64,000 bases of DNA from Pseudarthrobacter sp. NamB4 (GTDB lineage Bacteria > Actinomycetota > Actinomycetes > Actinomycetales > Micrococcaceae), in NCBI RefSeq assembly GCF_005796185.1, contig NZ_VAHM01000009.1, positions 62,001 through 126,000 on the forward strand, in the 5' to 3' direction. Shown here piece after piece: positions 53,720-61,641 of this stretch; positions within the stretch are counted from its first letter, which is position 1; the number at the start of each line of letters is the position of its first letter. The notes beneath the pieces were generated by a model, which was given only the letters and a program-made list of their open reading frames with translations, did not search any database and was not told the origin of the DNA. The translations under genes and the position numbers were made by a program.

Positions 53720-53950
53720 ATGGGCGCTGACATGGTAATTGCCTTGGTGTTGATGACAGCGTTCCTCTGGGTAGGGGGAACATTCGCCATATTGTCCGCT
53801 ATTGACCGTGCCGAGAGGAAGGCGCGGCGCAAGGAGCGGAGAGCTGGCCGGGAGAGCAAACGGCGGGTCCTTTACCGTCCGGTTGTCGAGGGCTCCCGAC
53901 TTGAAGGCAAGGCAGGGCGCCATCAGCCACGGAAGCTCCGCCCGCACTGA
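53720..53950 (+). CDS. Small membrane protein with basic tail, 76 residues
   Basis: ATG 53720 reads MGADMVIALVLMTAFLWVGG and continues TFAILSAIDRAERKARRKER. There is one transmembrane helix (residues 4-26) followed by a very basic cytoplasmic tail (about 22 Arg/Lys in 50 residues). It could contact nucleic acid or phospholipid; no family is recognised. It lies 70 bases behind the GT9 pair. Confidence 0.5.
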   Translation: MGADMVIALVLMTAFLWVGGTFAILSAIDRAERKARRKERRAGRESKRRVLYRPVVEGSRLEGKAGRHQPRKLRPH

Positions 53951-53975
53951 AGCCGTTCCGCTGACGCTGGCCTTT

Positions 53976-54650
53976 TCAGCCTGATATCACGATCGACGTA
54001 GGCTCGGGCAGGTCCACGGCTGCCGTCTGCGCTGCCCCCGTAAAGCCTGCGATGGCGCGGGCAATTTTCTGCCCGCCCTGTGCCGAGGGTTCAATCGGGT
54101 TGGCGTAATCGCCGTCCTCGCTGCAGATCAGTCGCAGGTCAATCAGGCCGGCGCCACGGGAAAAGGCGGCCCTGGTGATTGCATCATTGAAGAGGCAAAG
54201 GGCAGCTTTGATGATTTTCTGGCCGGGCTGGGAAGGGGGAGTGTCATAGATGGTGCACACTGCGCTGGGGAGGCCTGTCGCCTTGACGGCGTCCAGCATC
54301 GCTTGGTAGTCCCCAGCGAACCTCTCCGCGGCTGCTCCGAGCACCGCCAGCGCCTCACCCACGGAGGATGTGCGCTGCTCGAGCAGGGGCGCATAACCCA
54401 AAGCGTCGTTGCCGCCGACGCTCACCACAACATGGGTCGCATCGCGCGGCAAGGAGGCGAGTTGGCGCAGGACACCTGGGGTAACGTCACCATCCACTGC
54501 CAGGAGAGTGCACCGCCAATCCGGCAGCTCGTCTCTGAGCTGGGCCACGACGTCGGGGCTGCCGCCAACGTAGGCGCCGTTGTCGAAGATGGAGTCGCCC
54601 AGCAGGACGACATGCCCATTGCCGGCTACCGCCGTCGAAAGTTCTTCCAT
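53976..54650 (-). CDS. SGNH/GDSL-family hydrolase
   Basis: A 224-residue protein with block I LLGDSIFDNGAY (catalytic Ser), block III GGNDALGY (Asn), and a C-terminal IEPSAQGGQKIA where the usual DxxH is not clearly preserved. It is the lipase/esterase fold with unknown substrate. I start at ATG 54650 (MEELSTAVAG); the longer frame includes a cysteine-rich stretch without homology. No signal peptide, so cytoplasmic. The catalytic His should be looked for; I could not place it with confidence. Confidence 0.75.
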   Translation of the reverse strand: MEELSTAVAGNGHVVLLGDSIFDNGAYVGGSPDVVAQLRDELPDWRCTLLAVDGDVTPGVLRQLASLPRDATHVVVSVGGNDALGYAPLLEQRTSSVGEALAVLGAAAERFAGDYQAMLDAVKATGLPSAVCTIYDTPPSQPGQKIIKAALCLFNDAITRAAFSRGAGLIDLRLICSEDGDYANPIEPSAQGGQKIARAIAGFTGAAQTAAVDLPEPTSIVISG

Positions 54651-54789
54651 CAGCACATACTGCACCCCTTTGCAGGCGGCTGCCAGTGCCCAGGTGTGAC
54701 AGGCGCAATGCAAACGCCTGCCGCGGACGGGCAGGCTGTACCGATAGCGTGTTCAGGAACGCATTCCCCAACACCTGAAGGAAGATGAC

Positions 54790-55518
54790 ATCGGCAAGTC
54801 CACGGCCATCACGTCCGCCACCCTTCTTACGGGCTTCCTCCTGGCAGGCGCGCTGGCCGGCTGCGATACAGCTGAAAGGGCAGGGGGTGCGCTCGCGGAG
54901 GCCACGCGCGGCGGGCAAGGCACCGCCGTTGGAGCTTCAGCCTCACCCCTTGGGCCCTCCGAGGTCGCTGATACGCTCTCGCAGCTGGAAACACTGCCGG
55001 TTAAGGGCCGCGCCCCTAAAACCGGGTATGCCAGGGAAGAGTTCGGCCCGGCCTGGGCTGACGTCGACCGGAACGGCTGCGACACCCGCAACGACATCCT
55101 CGCCCGGGATCTGGAGGCCGAGACGTTCAAGCCAGGCACGCGGGACTGCGTTGTGGCTACGGGAGTCCTCGCTGACAAATACACCGCGATCACCATTGAC
55201 TTCATCCGTGGCGGGAACACGAGCTCGGCAGTCCAGATCGACCATCTCGTTCCGCTCAGCGATGCATGGCAGAAGGGTGCCCGGCAGCTCAGCGACGACC
55301 AGCGCAAGCAGTTCGCCAACGACCCCCTGAACCTGATGGCGTCCGACGGTCCCACGAACGGGGCCAAGGGGGACAAGGATGCTGCCACATGGCTGCCTCC
55401 GAACAGGGCCTTCCGCTGTGAGTATGTTGCCCGCCAGACAGCAGTCAAGGTGAAGTATCGGCTCTGGGTTACCCAGGCCGAACACGATGCCATCGCCCGG
55501 ACCTTGTCCTCCTGCTAA
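54790..55518 (+). CDS. HNH-type nuclease lipoprotein (DUF1524-like) with no standard start codon
   Basis: A protein of about 242 residues. It has a signal peptide ending in the lipobox ALAGC (near residue 25) and the HNH core QIDHLVPLSDAWQKGA, then FANDPLNLMASDGPTNGAKGD and AATWLPPNRAFRC, the extended DHV/NLxA/K-G-D pattern of secreted actinobacterial HNH nucleases. The frame after the stop at 54745-54747 has no ATG, GTG or TTG before residue 121, so translation must start at a rare codon. ATC 54790 has AAGGAAG six bases upstream; ATT 54763 and CTG 54775 are alternatives. It may be cell-surface DNA degradation. Confidence 0.6.
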   Translation: MGKSTAITSATLLTGFLLAGALAGCDTAERAGGALAEATRGGQGTAVGASASPLGPSEVADTLSQLETLPVKGRAPKTGYAREEFGPAWADVDRNGCDTRNDILARDLEAETFKPGTRDCVVATGVLADKYTAITIDFIRGGNTSSAVQIDHLVPLSDAWQKGARQLSDDQRKQFANDPLNLMASDGPTNGAKGDKDAATWLPPNRAFRCEYVARQTAVKVKYRLWVTQAEHDAIARTLSSC

Positions 55519-55898
55519 TTCTGAAGATGCTGCATCCCTTCAGCACAGTGGTTGCAGCCGCCATGCCTGGTCCCGGCCCCTGACAGCCTGCCACGTTGGC
55601 GGAGGGACGAACGATATTGAAGACCAAATGCCGTGATTTTTAGGTTCTGTTTGGGTAATTTATAGATACTCGTGGTTGAGCAGTCAGCCGGCAAGGCACT
55701 CACAGAGAGTCTCCTGCACTTCAATGCTGACCGTTACCTGCCCGGGAACCGAGCGCTTCAGCGTTCCCGCCGCTGCAACTCCTTTAGTTCCTGCAGGCGC
55801 ATCTCCCTCAGCGTGCCCTAGGGCACAATGCGCGCAAGAAGGGTAGAACACCAGTTCGAAGAGCACGCCGAAGTCCAGTGAAGCACGTGGATTAAGAC
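55519..55898. other. Intergenic stretch without recognisable genes
   Basis: About 380 bases with AT-richer patches near 55630-55680 and short open frames that show no protein-like composition. The minus-strand frame 55684-55866 starts plausibly (MLFELVFYPSCAHCALGHAE) but lacks a ribosome binding site and I do not call it. A structured element begins at 55899. Confidence 0.4.
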
Positions 55899-55996
55899 CA
55901 CCCGATGCCCCAATGACGTGGCATCGGGTGAAGGCGGCCCAGGCAGGGCGGGCCGCCGCCGTGGGCCGGTGCCACCGTTGGGGGACCGGCCCACGG
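55899..55996 (+). ncRNA. Candidate structured RNA element, copy 1 (three hairpins)
   Basis: Three consecutive hairpins: H1 CACCCGATGCC (55899-55909)/GGCATCGGGTG (55920-55930); H2 GGCGGCCC (55933-55940)/GGGCCGCC (55950-55957); H3 CCGTGGGCCGGT (55959-55970)/ACCGGCCCACGG (55985-55996) with loop GCCACCGTTGGGG. Copy 2 at 56721-56819 keeps the fold while changing both sides of two base pairs in H1. Strand is arbitrary because the stems are symmetric; downstream genes are on plus. No T-run follows, so it is not a simple terminator. Confidence 0.6.
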
Positions 55997-56132
55997 TTTG
56001 CAAGTAGGGGGTATGGGCCCTTTCGAACAGGGTGGCGAGGCCCATCCTTAAACTATGTGGTCGGCCACGGCAGGCCGGTGGCCGCCAGAACCCCGGCGTT
56101 CCCTCGGCCACGTTCCCAGCCACACGAAGGCA

Positions 56133-56440
56133 ATGAGCCTGAACCCCGAGGCCTTCCTCGCGTGGGAATCGCTCACCAAGGCGATCAGCAGCTCGCTCGG
56201 GCTGCGCCGCTACGAACTGGTCACCCTTGCTGCGGCCCAGGCCATCGGCTCGACACATTGCCGGCTGGCCCACGGGAAAAAGATGCTCGAGGTTATCGGC
56301 GAAGAGCAACTGCACGCGATCGCCAGGGATTTCCATCATGCCGGCTTCGGAGGCGGAGGTGGCGATCATGGACTATAGACAGCCAGTCACGCTCGGGGAC
56401 TGCGATCTGCAGCAGCCCCTCCGGATCCGCGGCGTCTTCG
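56133..56440 (+). pseudogene. CMD/AhpD-like peroxidase-fold gene, frameshifted
   Basis: ATG 56133 gives MSLNPEAFLAWESLTKAISS and YELVTLAAAQAIGSTHCRLA with the CMD-domain Cys/His in STHCRLAHGKKMLEVI. After DFHHAGF the homology jumps frame to SEAEVAIMDYRQPVTLGDCDLQQPL. So one base has been lost or gained near 56340. Intact family members are small alkylhydroperoxidase-like or decarboxylase proteins with a CxxC-type pair. It follows RNA-like copy 1 by 137 bases. Confidence 0.6.
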
Positions 56441-56498
56441 ATTGGATGCAGCATCTGACGCACACTGCTCCCATTCAGAAGACACAACACTCGGCCCC

Positions 56499-56717
56499 AT
56501 GTCGTCCGGCAGGGTCTTCAGGTCCTTCCACCACTTGTCGGCCGTGCCGGTGTCCGAGCTGCTCCGGCTATGGCACGTGCTGGGGGGTGCCCCCGTGGTG
56601 ACGCCGGTGATGCAAGAGCTCCTCAAGCTGGTCGACGTAGAACTTACACGCCGCTCATCACTGCCCGGCGGCATCATCCCGGCAACAGCAGAAGACCACC
56701 GCCCAGAGGCGGGCTAG
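56499..56717 (+). CDS. Small hypothetical protein, 72 residues
   Basis: ATG 56499 reads MSSGRVFRSFHHLSAVPVSE and then LLRLWHVLGGAPVVTPVMQELLKLVDVELTRRSSLPGG. The alternating hydrophobic pattern suggests a compact helical domain. No motif is recognised. It overlaps the CMD pseudogene region at its 5' side and ends just before structured element copy 2. Could also be chance. Confidence 0.35.
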   Translation: MSSGRVFRSFHHLSAVPVSELLRLWHVLGGAPVVTPVMQELLKLVDVELTRRSSLPGGIIPATAEDHRPEAG

Positions 56718-56720
56718 AAC

Positions 56721-56819
56721 CACCTGCTGCCCCGAGGATGTGGCAGCAGGTGATGGCGGCCCCGAGCAGGGAGGGCCGCAGCCGTGGGCCGGTGCCACCA
56801 TTGGGGGACCGGCCCACGG
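56721..56819 (+). ncRNA. Candidate structured RNA element, copy 2
   Basis: H1 CACCTGCTGCC (56721-56731)/GGCAGCAGGTG (56742-56752); H2 GGCGGCCC (56755-56762)/GGGCCGC (56773-56779); H3 CCGTGGGCCGGT (56782-56793)/ACCGGCCCACGG (56808-56819). H3 stem is identical to copy 1; the H1 loop keeps CC..(G/T)GA.GT; the H2 loop keeps GCAGGG. Two H1 pairs differ from copy 1 by compensatory change (C-G to T-A and A-T to C-G). It lies 65 bases before the start of the small paralogous gene at 56885. Confidence 0.6.
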
Positions 56820-56884
56820 TCTTTACGGAAAGACACGCCCGCCGGCTCAACAACTCTGTCGGTGCACGGGAGCACCATGGAGGC

Positions 56885-57169
56885 ATGACGGCTCCAACGG
56901 TGGAGTCGGCGATCCACGAACTGATGGATCTCGCCTGGAGTGTTGTCTATGACCTGCTCGAGGAGCGGGGCCTGCTCGGTGACGGGCTGGAGGTGGGGGA
57001 GTACACCGGGATCCAGTCCTGGGTGGACGGGCCAACCCGGTACACCGTCGTCCATTCCAGTGAGGTCGCCGTCCTGTTCGTGGACACCCGGCCGGTGGAT
57101 GCCATCGTCTTCCACCACGACATTCTCGGCGCGGACGACCCGGCCACATTCTTCACCATCCTTGGCTGA
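56885..57169 (+). CDS. Unknown conserved protein, 94 residues, copy A
   Basis: MTAPTVESAIHELMDLAWSV followed by VYDLLEERGLLGDGLEVGEY, ending ADDPATFFTILG. No known motif; predicted alpha/beta, soluble, acidic, with a His-His pair in IVFHHDILG. It is about 85% identical to the protein at 59018-59299, and the 20 bases before the ATG (GCACCATGGAGGCATG versus GCACCATGGGAGTATG) are also alike. The ribosome binding site is GGAG in CCATGGAGGC. Function unknown; a small immunity or stress protein is only a guess. Confidence 0.65.
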   Translation: MTAPTVESAIHELMDLAWSVVYDLLEERGLLGDGLEVGEYTGIQSWVDGPTRYTVVHSSEVAVLFVDTRPVDAIVFHHDILGADDPATFFTILG

Positions 57170-57287
57170 GCACGGCTCCTGCTGGTCCTCGGCGCGGTCG
57201 AGCATCAGCAAGTGCTGGTTTCGCCGCGGCTAGACGAGAGCCATCATTGAATTGCCGGGATGGCTGCTGCGGCGATTGGAGAAGGCC

Positions 57288-57491
57288 ATGCGCAAGGCAC
57301 TGATGTGCAAGCTGAACATTCACCACGCTTGGCATGTCGAACACTCCGAAGATGGCAGCCTCTACAGCCGCTGCCGGCGGTGCGGCAAGGACGCTGCTTA
57401 CCGCGGCGGTGGGCGTCGCGGCGGCGAGTTCAGTAGATGGCTGGGGCTCAGTGGATTGCTGGGGCCGACCCGAGGAGGCCCGTTCGGCTAG
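57288..57491 (+). CDS. Short zinc-ribbon-like protein, 67 residues
   Basis: ATG 57288 gives MRKALMCKLNIHHAWHVEHS, then EDGSLYSRCRRCGKDAAYRG and a Gly/Arg-rich tail. The Cys-x3-x-x-H-H...C-x2-C array and W-x-x-x-H-x-x-DG-x-x-Y pattern match the tiny protein at 4574-4678. A longer in-frame start (MPGWLLRRLEKA) exists at 57252. Such mini zinc ribbons occur in many actinobacteria with unknown role. No neighbour clearly suggests its function. Confidence 0.55.
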   Translation: MRKALMCKLNIHHAWHVEHSEDGSLYSRCRRCGKDAAYRGGGRRGGEFSRWLGLSGLLGPTRGGPFG

Positions 57492-57740
57492 AGGACGTCC
57501 CGGCCAGCTCGTGCTCGCTGGATAGGCAGCCGAAGGCCCTGTAGAGAGGCTGAATCGGCGGTAGCCAAGAGCATCGCGATAGCGTTACCTGAGTTCCGAT
57601 GTTTGGGCTGATACCGGATGCTCCTCTGCCCATGCCACGACGATCGTTGACATGTCCATAAATTCGCCACCACAACTCCAAGTGGTCCCGGCATCTGACG
57701 GCTTGGGGCCGCCCGGAAAATCCATAGGTCCGGTTCCGTG

Positions 57741-58865
57741 ATGAACAAGCACGCTGCAGTACTAGCCATTGCTCTTGTGCTGTCCGGCTGCACGTTCGGT
57801 ACCCCTGACGACGTAGCCACTACCCGGGCTGTGAAGCTTGCCGTTGAGCTGGAAGCTTTTGCCGGCAACGCGTCCGCCCATGGGGCGCCTGCTGTTGTCT
57901 TCCATGTGCGTGATGGAGACCAGGAGGAGCTAGGGGCCACCGGAGTGAAGGACCTGGAGTCCAGCACGAAGGCGGTTCCTACGGACAAAGCGTGGATCAT
58001 CGGGGCAGGGACGCCGATGGTGGCCGTGTCTGTGATGAAGTTGGCGGAGGCCGCCACCGTGCGCCTGGACGATCCTGTCTCCGCTCATCTGCCTGAGTTC
58101 ACAGCCATCTTTCCGGCTTGGGCCCGGGTCACGATCAGGGACTTGTTGGGCAGTACGTCCGGCTTGCCCGACTACTTTCCACCCCTGATTGAGTCCAGGA
58201 GCCTGGACGAGCTCCAAACCCGCACGTTGACCTTCGAGGAACGGCTTCGAATCGCCGCGGGGGTGGACCTGCCACCGGGGCCGGTGGCCTACTTTGCATG
58301 GTCGGCGACGGATTGGGAAGTGCTGGGCTGGTTGCTGGAGCGCAAGCACAACCGCGGACTCGCCGAGATTCTTACCAGGGACGTGTTCGAGCCGGCAGGG
58401 ATGAACAATACCCACTTGGCGGCGGCAGGGCAGCCGCCCGAGCCCATGCTGCATGGGTACGTGCTGGAGGACGGTAACAGGCGCGACTTCACCCGGGTTG
58501 ACGCGGTGGCCGGATCGGCTGATTCCGGGGTCATTTCAACGGTCGAGGACCTCAGCGGATTTTTGGCGGCGCTCACCACGGGGCGGCTTGTCCGCGAGGA
58601 AACGTGGAAGAGCATGATTGAGGCCGAGCCGTTCTCTTTGGGTGGCATCCGCCCAAGCGACGACGTCTGCCCGGGCATACGCCACGTCATTGTTTCCGGG
58701 GGCGGAGGGCCCTACAGTGTCCAGTCCGTTTCCTCGTTGGACGGGCAACAGCAGGTGACGGTGGCAACGGTGCTTCCGCCCCGGGAATTGAACGTCACAG
58801 ACGCGCCTCCGCTCGTCCCCGAGATGGAAGACGCAATCCTGCAGACAGCCAGAAGGATGTGCTAG
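57741..58865 (+). CDS. Beta-lactamase-fold lipoprotein lacking catalytic residues
   Basis: About 374 residues, lipobox LVLSGC (Cys18), then a class C beta-lactamase/DD-peptidase-like domain with the family frame: VFHVRDGDQEELGATGV, WIIGAGTPMVAVSVMKLAEA, RLDDPVSAHLPEF, ITIRDLLGSTSGLPDY, DVFEPAGMNNTHL, SGVISTVEDLSGFL. The SxxK site reads A-x-x-P (Ala90, Pro93), the Y-x-N site reads W-x-A (Trp188, Ala190), and the HxG strand reads VSGGGG. So the fold is kept but all three motifs are lost: a probable pseudo-enzyme, perhaps a binding or sensing protein at the cell surface. Confidence 0.75.
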   Translation: MNKHAAVLAIALVLSGCTFGTPDDVATTRAVKLAVELEAFAGNASAHGAPAVVFHVRDGDQEELGATGVKDLESSTKAVPTDKAWIIGAGTPMVAVSVMKLAEAATVRLDDPVSAHLPEFTAIFPAWARVTIRDLLGSTSGLPDYFPPLIESRSLDELQTRTLTFEERLRIAAGVDLPPGPVAYFAWSATDWEVLGWLLERKHNRGLAEILTRDVFEPAGMNNTHLAAAGQPPEPMLHGYVLEDGNRRDFTRVDAVAGSADSGVISTVEDLSGFLAALTTGRLVREETWKSMIEAEPFSLGGIRPSDDVCPGIRHVIVSGGGGPYSVQSVSSLDGQQQVTVATVLPPRELNVTDAPPLVPEMEDAILQTARRMC

Positions 58866-59017
58866 CTAGAACACTACAAACGTTAGGGCCATTCAAGGGA
58901 CTGGAAGAGGGGTATCACCTCCTGTCGGCCCTACTCAGGAGCTGTAAGGATTCTGCAAGACCTGACTCGCCCGGGAGCCTCCCCGATCCTGTCTTACCTC
59001 GGGGGCACCATGGGAGT

Positions 59018-59299
59018 ATGACGGCTCCAACGGTGGAGGCGGCGATCCATGAACTGATGGATCTCGCCTGGAATGTTGTCTACGACCTGCTCGAGCAGCG
59101 GGGCCTGCTCGGTGACGGGCTGGAGGTGGGGGAGTACACCGGGATCCATTCCTGGGTGGAAGGCCTCACCCGGTACACCGTGGTCCACTCCCGGGAAGTA
59201 GCGGTCCTGTTCGTGGACACACGGCCGGTGGACGCGATCGCCTTCCATCACGACCTGCTGGGCGCCGACGACCCGAAGGCCTTCTTCACGCTTCCTTGA
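59018..59299 (+). CDS. Unknown conserved protein, 93 residues, copy B
   Basis: MTAPTVEAAIHELMDLAWNV ... ending ADDPKAFFTLP, about 85% identical to copy A at 56885-57169, with the same His-His pair (AFHHDLLG). The copies flank the zinc-ribbon gene and the pseudo-hydrolase gene. GGGAG precedes the ATG. It has no detectable motif; function unknown. A duplication within the last few thousand bases of evolution of this region is the simplest explanation. Confidence 0.65.
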   Translation: MTAPTVEAAIHELMDLAWNVVYDLLEQRGLLGDGLEVGEYTGIHSWVEGLTRYTVVHSREVAVLFVDTRPVDAIAFHHDLLGADDPKAFFTLP

Positions 59300-59356
59300 C
59301 ACACGAGAAGGAGCCGTACGCCGGATCAGCAGGGTGCGGCGCCTTCTCGGATTCCG

Positions 59357-59901
59357 TCACCAGTAGTGGGCTACGTCCACGATCAGTCGGGAGCCGGACC
59401 CTGCCCCGTCCAGGATGAAGACCCTGAAGGGCAGGCGGGCGCGGACGCCCAGGCCGATGCTGGTGGAACCCTCGAAGCTTCCGGCGTAGGCCACTTGCCG
59501 GAAGGTTTGGTAGCCGGCCACGTTGGACAGCTCAGCCTTCGCGGCGGGGTTGTAGGTGACGTTGCCGTTTGGTCGTAGGAGGGTGCGTTCACGACGACCT
59601 GCAGGCGCGCTTTGCCGTAGACAGGGATCTTGAAGCCGGTGCCGTCCTGGATGATCTCCGGGACATACCGGACGGTGTAGCCCTTCACAGGGCCGTTGAG
59701 GTCGACCACCATCCGGTCAAAGCAGGGTTGCTGCCCGGTCCGGACGTTGGTGACAGAGGCGGTGCTCATCCCAGGCGCGGTCTTGTCCTGAGATCCCCAT
59801 GCGAGCCCGCAATAGGATGCTGCCGAGGCTGGCCCCGGAGCCACGATGCCCAGCCCAACGGCCGCCAGAAGCGCCGTGAGCCAGAGAAGGAGTTTCTTCA
59901 T
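59357..59901 (-). pseudogene. Secreted AMIN-like domain protein with one frameshift
   Basis: Start ATG 59901 (MKKLLLWLTALLAAVGLG) gives a signal peptide, then SYCGLAWGSQDKTAP, VTNVRTGQQPCFDRMVVDLNGP, YTVRYVPEI and ARLQVVVNAPSYDQ. At an A-run near 59575 one base is missing; in the next frame the homology continues to VAGYQTFRQVAYAGSFEGST, IGLGVRARLPFRVFIL and VDVAHYW with a stop at 59357-59359. The missing base may be a real mutation or a sequence error. Intact proteins are exported with unknown function. Confidence 0.65.
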
Positions 59902-60175
59902 TGGTGCCATCCAAGGGGGAGTGGTGCGGTTGGACAGCTCAAGATTTGGGATCGCGGACACAGGAAACGAGGGTTGTTGCCGCTTCGGGGCGGAACCGTA
60001 AAGAACACCGCATCCGGGTCACGCACCAGTAAAACCGGGGGCTTCTCCAGGCCCTGTTTAATCGTTTCGGTACCGTTTTTGAATCCGGCCGTTATGGGCG
60101 ATAACAGGCCCTGGGGGCCGTGGCGTTTCCGCTACCAGGGCCCGGCTGCTTCTCCCAGGACTTATCCCTCAGGGG
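59902..60175. other. Intergenic stretch, no feature recognised
   Basis: About 270 bases between the AMIN-like gene and a small minus-strand ORF. Contains a 6-base T/A-rich segment near 60060 but no recognised promoter, hairpin or coding sequence. Confidence 0.35.
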
Positions 60176-60358
60176 TCAGCTTTCGTGGCGGCTGACGGCA
60201 AGGACAGCGAGGTCGCGGATCAGCCGCTGCACCTCGTGTTCCCTGCCAGAAGACCGCGGAGCGGTCGGTACCGGCCGCAGCCAAATCAGGCGATTCTTCG
60301 GCGGAGCAGGAATCGGCGCCCCCTTGCGTGCTTCATCTGCCAACGATGTGCTGCTCAT
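60176..60358 (-). CDS. Small basic hypothetical protein, 60 residues
   Basis: ATG 60358 gives MSSTSLADEARKGAPIPAPP and KNRLIWLRPVPTAPRSSGRE. Proline- and arginine-rich with a helical C-terminus (HEVQRLIRDLAVLAVSRHES). I recognise no family and the ribosome binding site is weak. It may be a short regulatory or envelope protein, or spurious. Confidence 0.3.
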   Translation of the reverse strand: MSSTSLADEARKGAPIPAPPKNRLIWLRPVPTAPRSSGREHEVQRLIRDLAVLAVSRHES

Positions 60359-60561
60359 GACGATACGTCCCCCTGACGTGGTCATTCCAAGTGTCTGCAA
60401 GCCACTCTAGGAAGCCAAAGGGACAAAGCGGAAGCCGCTCGTCCGTCTTTGGGGAACTATTGTGCCGATCTTGAGTTTTCGCTCCGCAGGCTCTCATCCC
60501 AGGTTGGGAGGGGCTTCAGCGCTCAGGAAGGGCCGGCGAGGTGTTGAGCGCGGTGCCGCCG

Positions 60562-61052
60562 CTAGAACACCAGACCGTGGCGCTCGACCAGCGGCATGGT
60601 TGCATCGAAGTCCACCTCGGCGCCGTACTCGGCCGCGAGGGCGGGAAGGGTTTCCGGGGAGTACTCGCCGCCAGGCTCGGTAAGTCGACGGAACAGTGAT
60701 TCGATCCGCCCGGAACGATGATCTCAAGAAAGCGGAGTTCGTCTTCGCCGGCATTCCAGAAGGTGTGCCAGCGCCCAAGCGGTTTGGCTACCAGGTCGCC
60801 CGGCCCTGCAGTGACCTCGATGCCCTCCTCGATCACGCCCAGTGTGCCGGCCAGCACGAACGAGTATTCGTCTTCCCGGCTGTGGCGGTGCATTGGCGCG
60901 GCCAGCATCTTTGGTCCGAGCACGTGTTCGACCAGTGCAACCCTGCCGGAGGAAGCTTCGCTCTCAAGAAGGTACCTGTCCAGGAACCCTGGCTCACCAG
61001 TGGCCTCACCTTCACCTGCGCGGACGATATGAGGGCCGGACGGCGTATCCAT
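60562..61052 (-). pseudogene. Cupin-domain protein with a C-terminal frameshift
   Basis: ATG 61052 opens a cupin: LVEHVLGPKMLAAPMHRHSREDEYSFVLAGTLGV (first metal motif with HxH...E) and GPGDLVAKPLGRWHTFWNAGE (second motif with H). After FLEIIVPGG the frame should continue FESLFRRLTEPGGEYSPETL, but one T seems to be missing in GGATCG and the sequence reads out of frame; the true end in the other frame is TAG 60562-60564. It may still fold, because both cupin motifs precede the break. It is a distant relative of the cupin at 61642-62178. Confidence 0.6.
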
Positions 61053-61153
61053 ACCGTCATCGTATGACCGTGCATTCCGTGCGGGTACTCAAGAATTGGG
61101 CCGGATCTGCGATATTGGTGCCAGCACGCAAGCAACAATCGCAAGGACCGATG

Positions 61154-61552
61154 ATGGGCGCATGGGGCTTTCTGCCATTTGAGAATGACGACGCGCTGGA
61201 CTGGCTGGACGAACTTGAAGGCGGCGGTGCCGACGTCGTGCGCGGGGCGCTGGCCAAGGTGAACGGCGGCTACGTCGAGGCGCCGGAAGGCAGCATTGCT
61301 GTAGCGGCCGCCGACATCACCGCAGCGTGCCAGGGCAATCCGTCCGGCGACCTGCCGGAGAACGTCGCCGACTGGGTGACCGCCCACGGGGCCGAGATCA
61401 CCGCCGAAGACGTGGAACTCGCCCTGGAGGCTGTCGGGCGGGTGGCGGGGGAGAAGTCCGAGCTGGCCGAGCTGTGGGACGACGCCGACGAACCCGAATG
61501 GCGCGAATCCCTCGAAGACCTCGCGGAACGGCTGCGCGCGGCGCTGCGGTAG
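61154..61552 (+). CDS. DUF4259 protein
   Basis: A 132-residue acidic protein. MGAWGFLPFENDDALDWLDE opens it, the hallmark of DUF4259, whose members always begin with a G-x-WG-x-x-x-F-x-x-D-x-A-x-D-(W/F) motif. The rest is helical with many Ala/Glu. ATG 61151 is the neighbour of ATG 61154. Function unknown; such proteins often sit beside toxins or stress genes. No evident operon. Confidence 0.85.
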   Translation: MGAWGFLPFENDDALDWLDELEGGGADVVRGALAKVNGGYVEAPEGSIAVAAADITAACQGNPSGDLPENVADWVTAHGAEITAEDVELALEAVGRVAGEKSELAELWDDADEPEWRESLEDLAERLRAALR

Positions 61553-61641
61553 CGAGAATTGGGCGGTGAAAAACCCTCAGTGTCGTGGCCAGGTAGTTCG
61601 GTTAGCCGATGCCGTCCGGAATCTTGAGGGTGCACCGCCAG

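Noticed and set aside
55684..55866. Minus-strand 60-codon frame
   Set aside because: No ribosome binding site, no homology, and composition is not protein-like.
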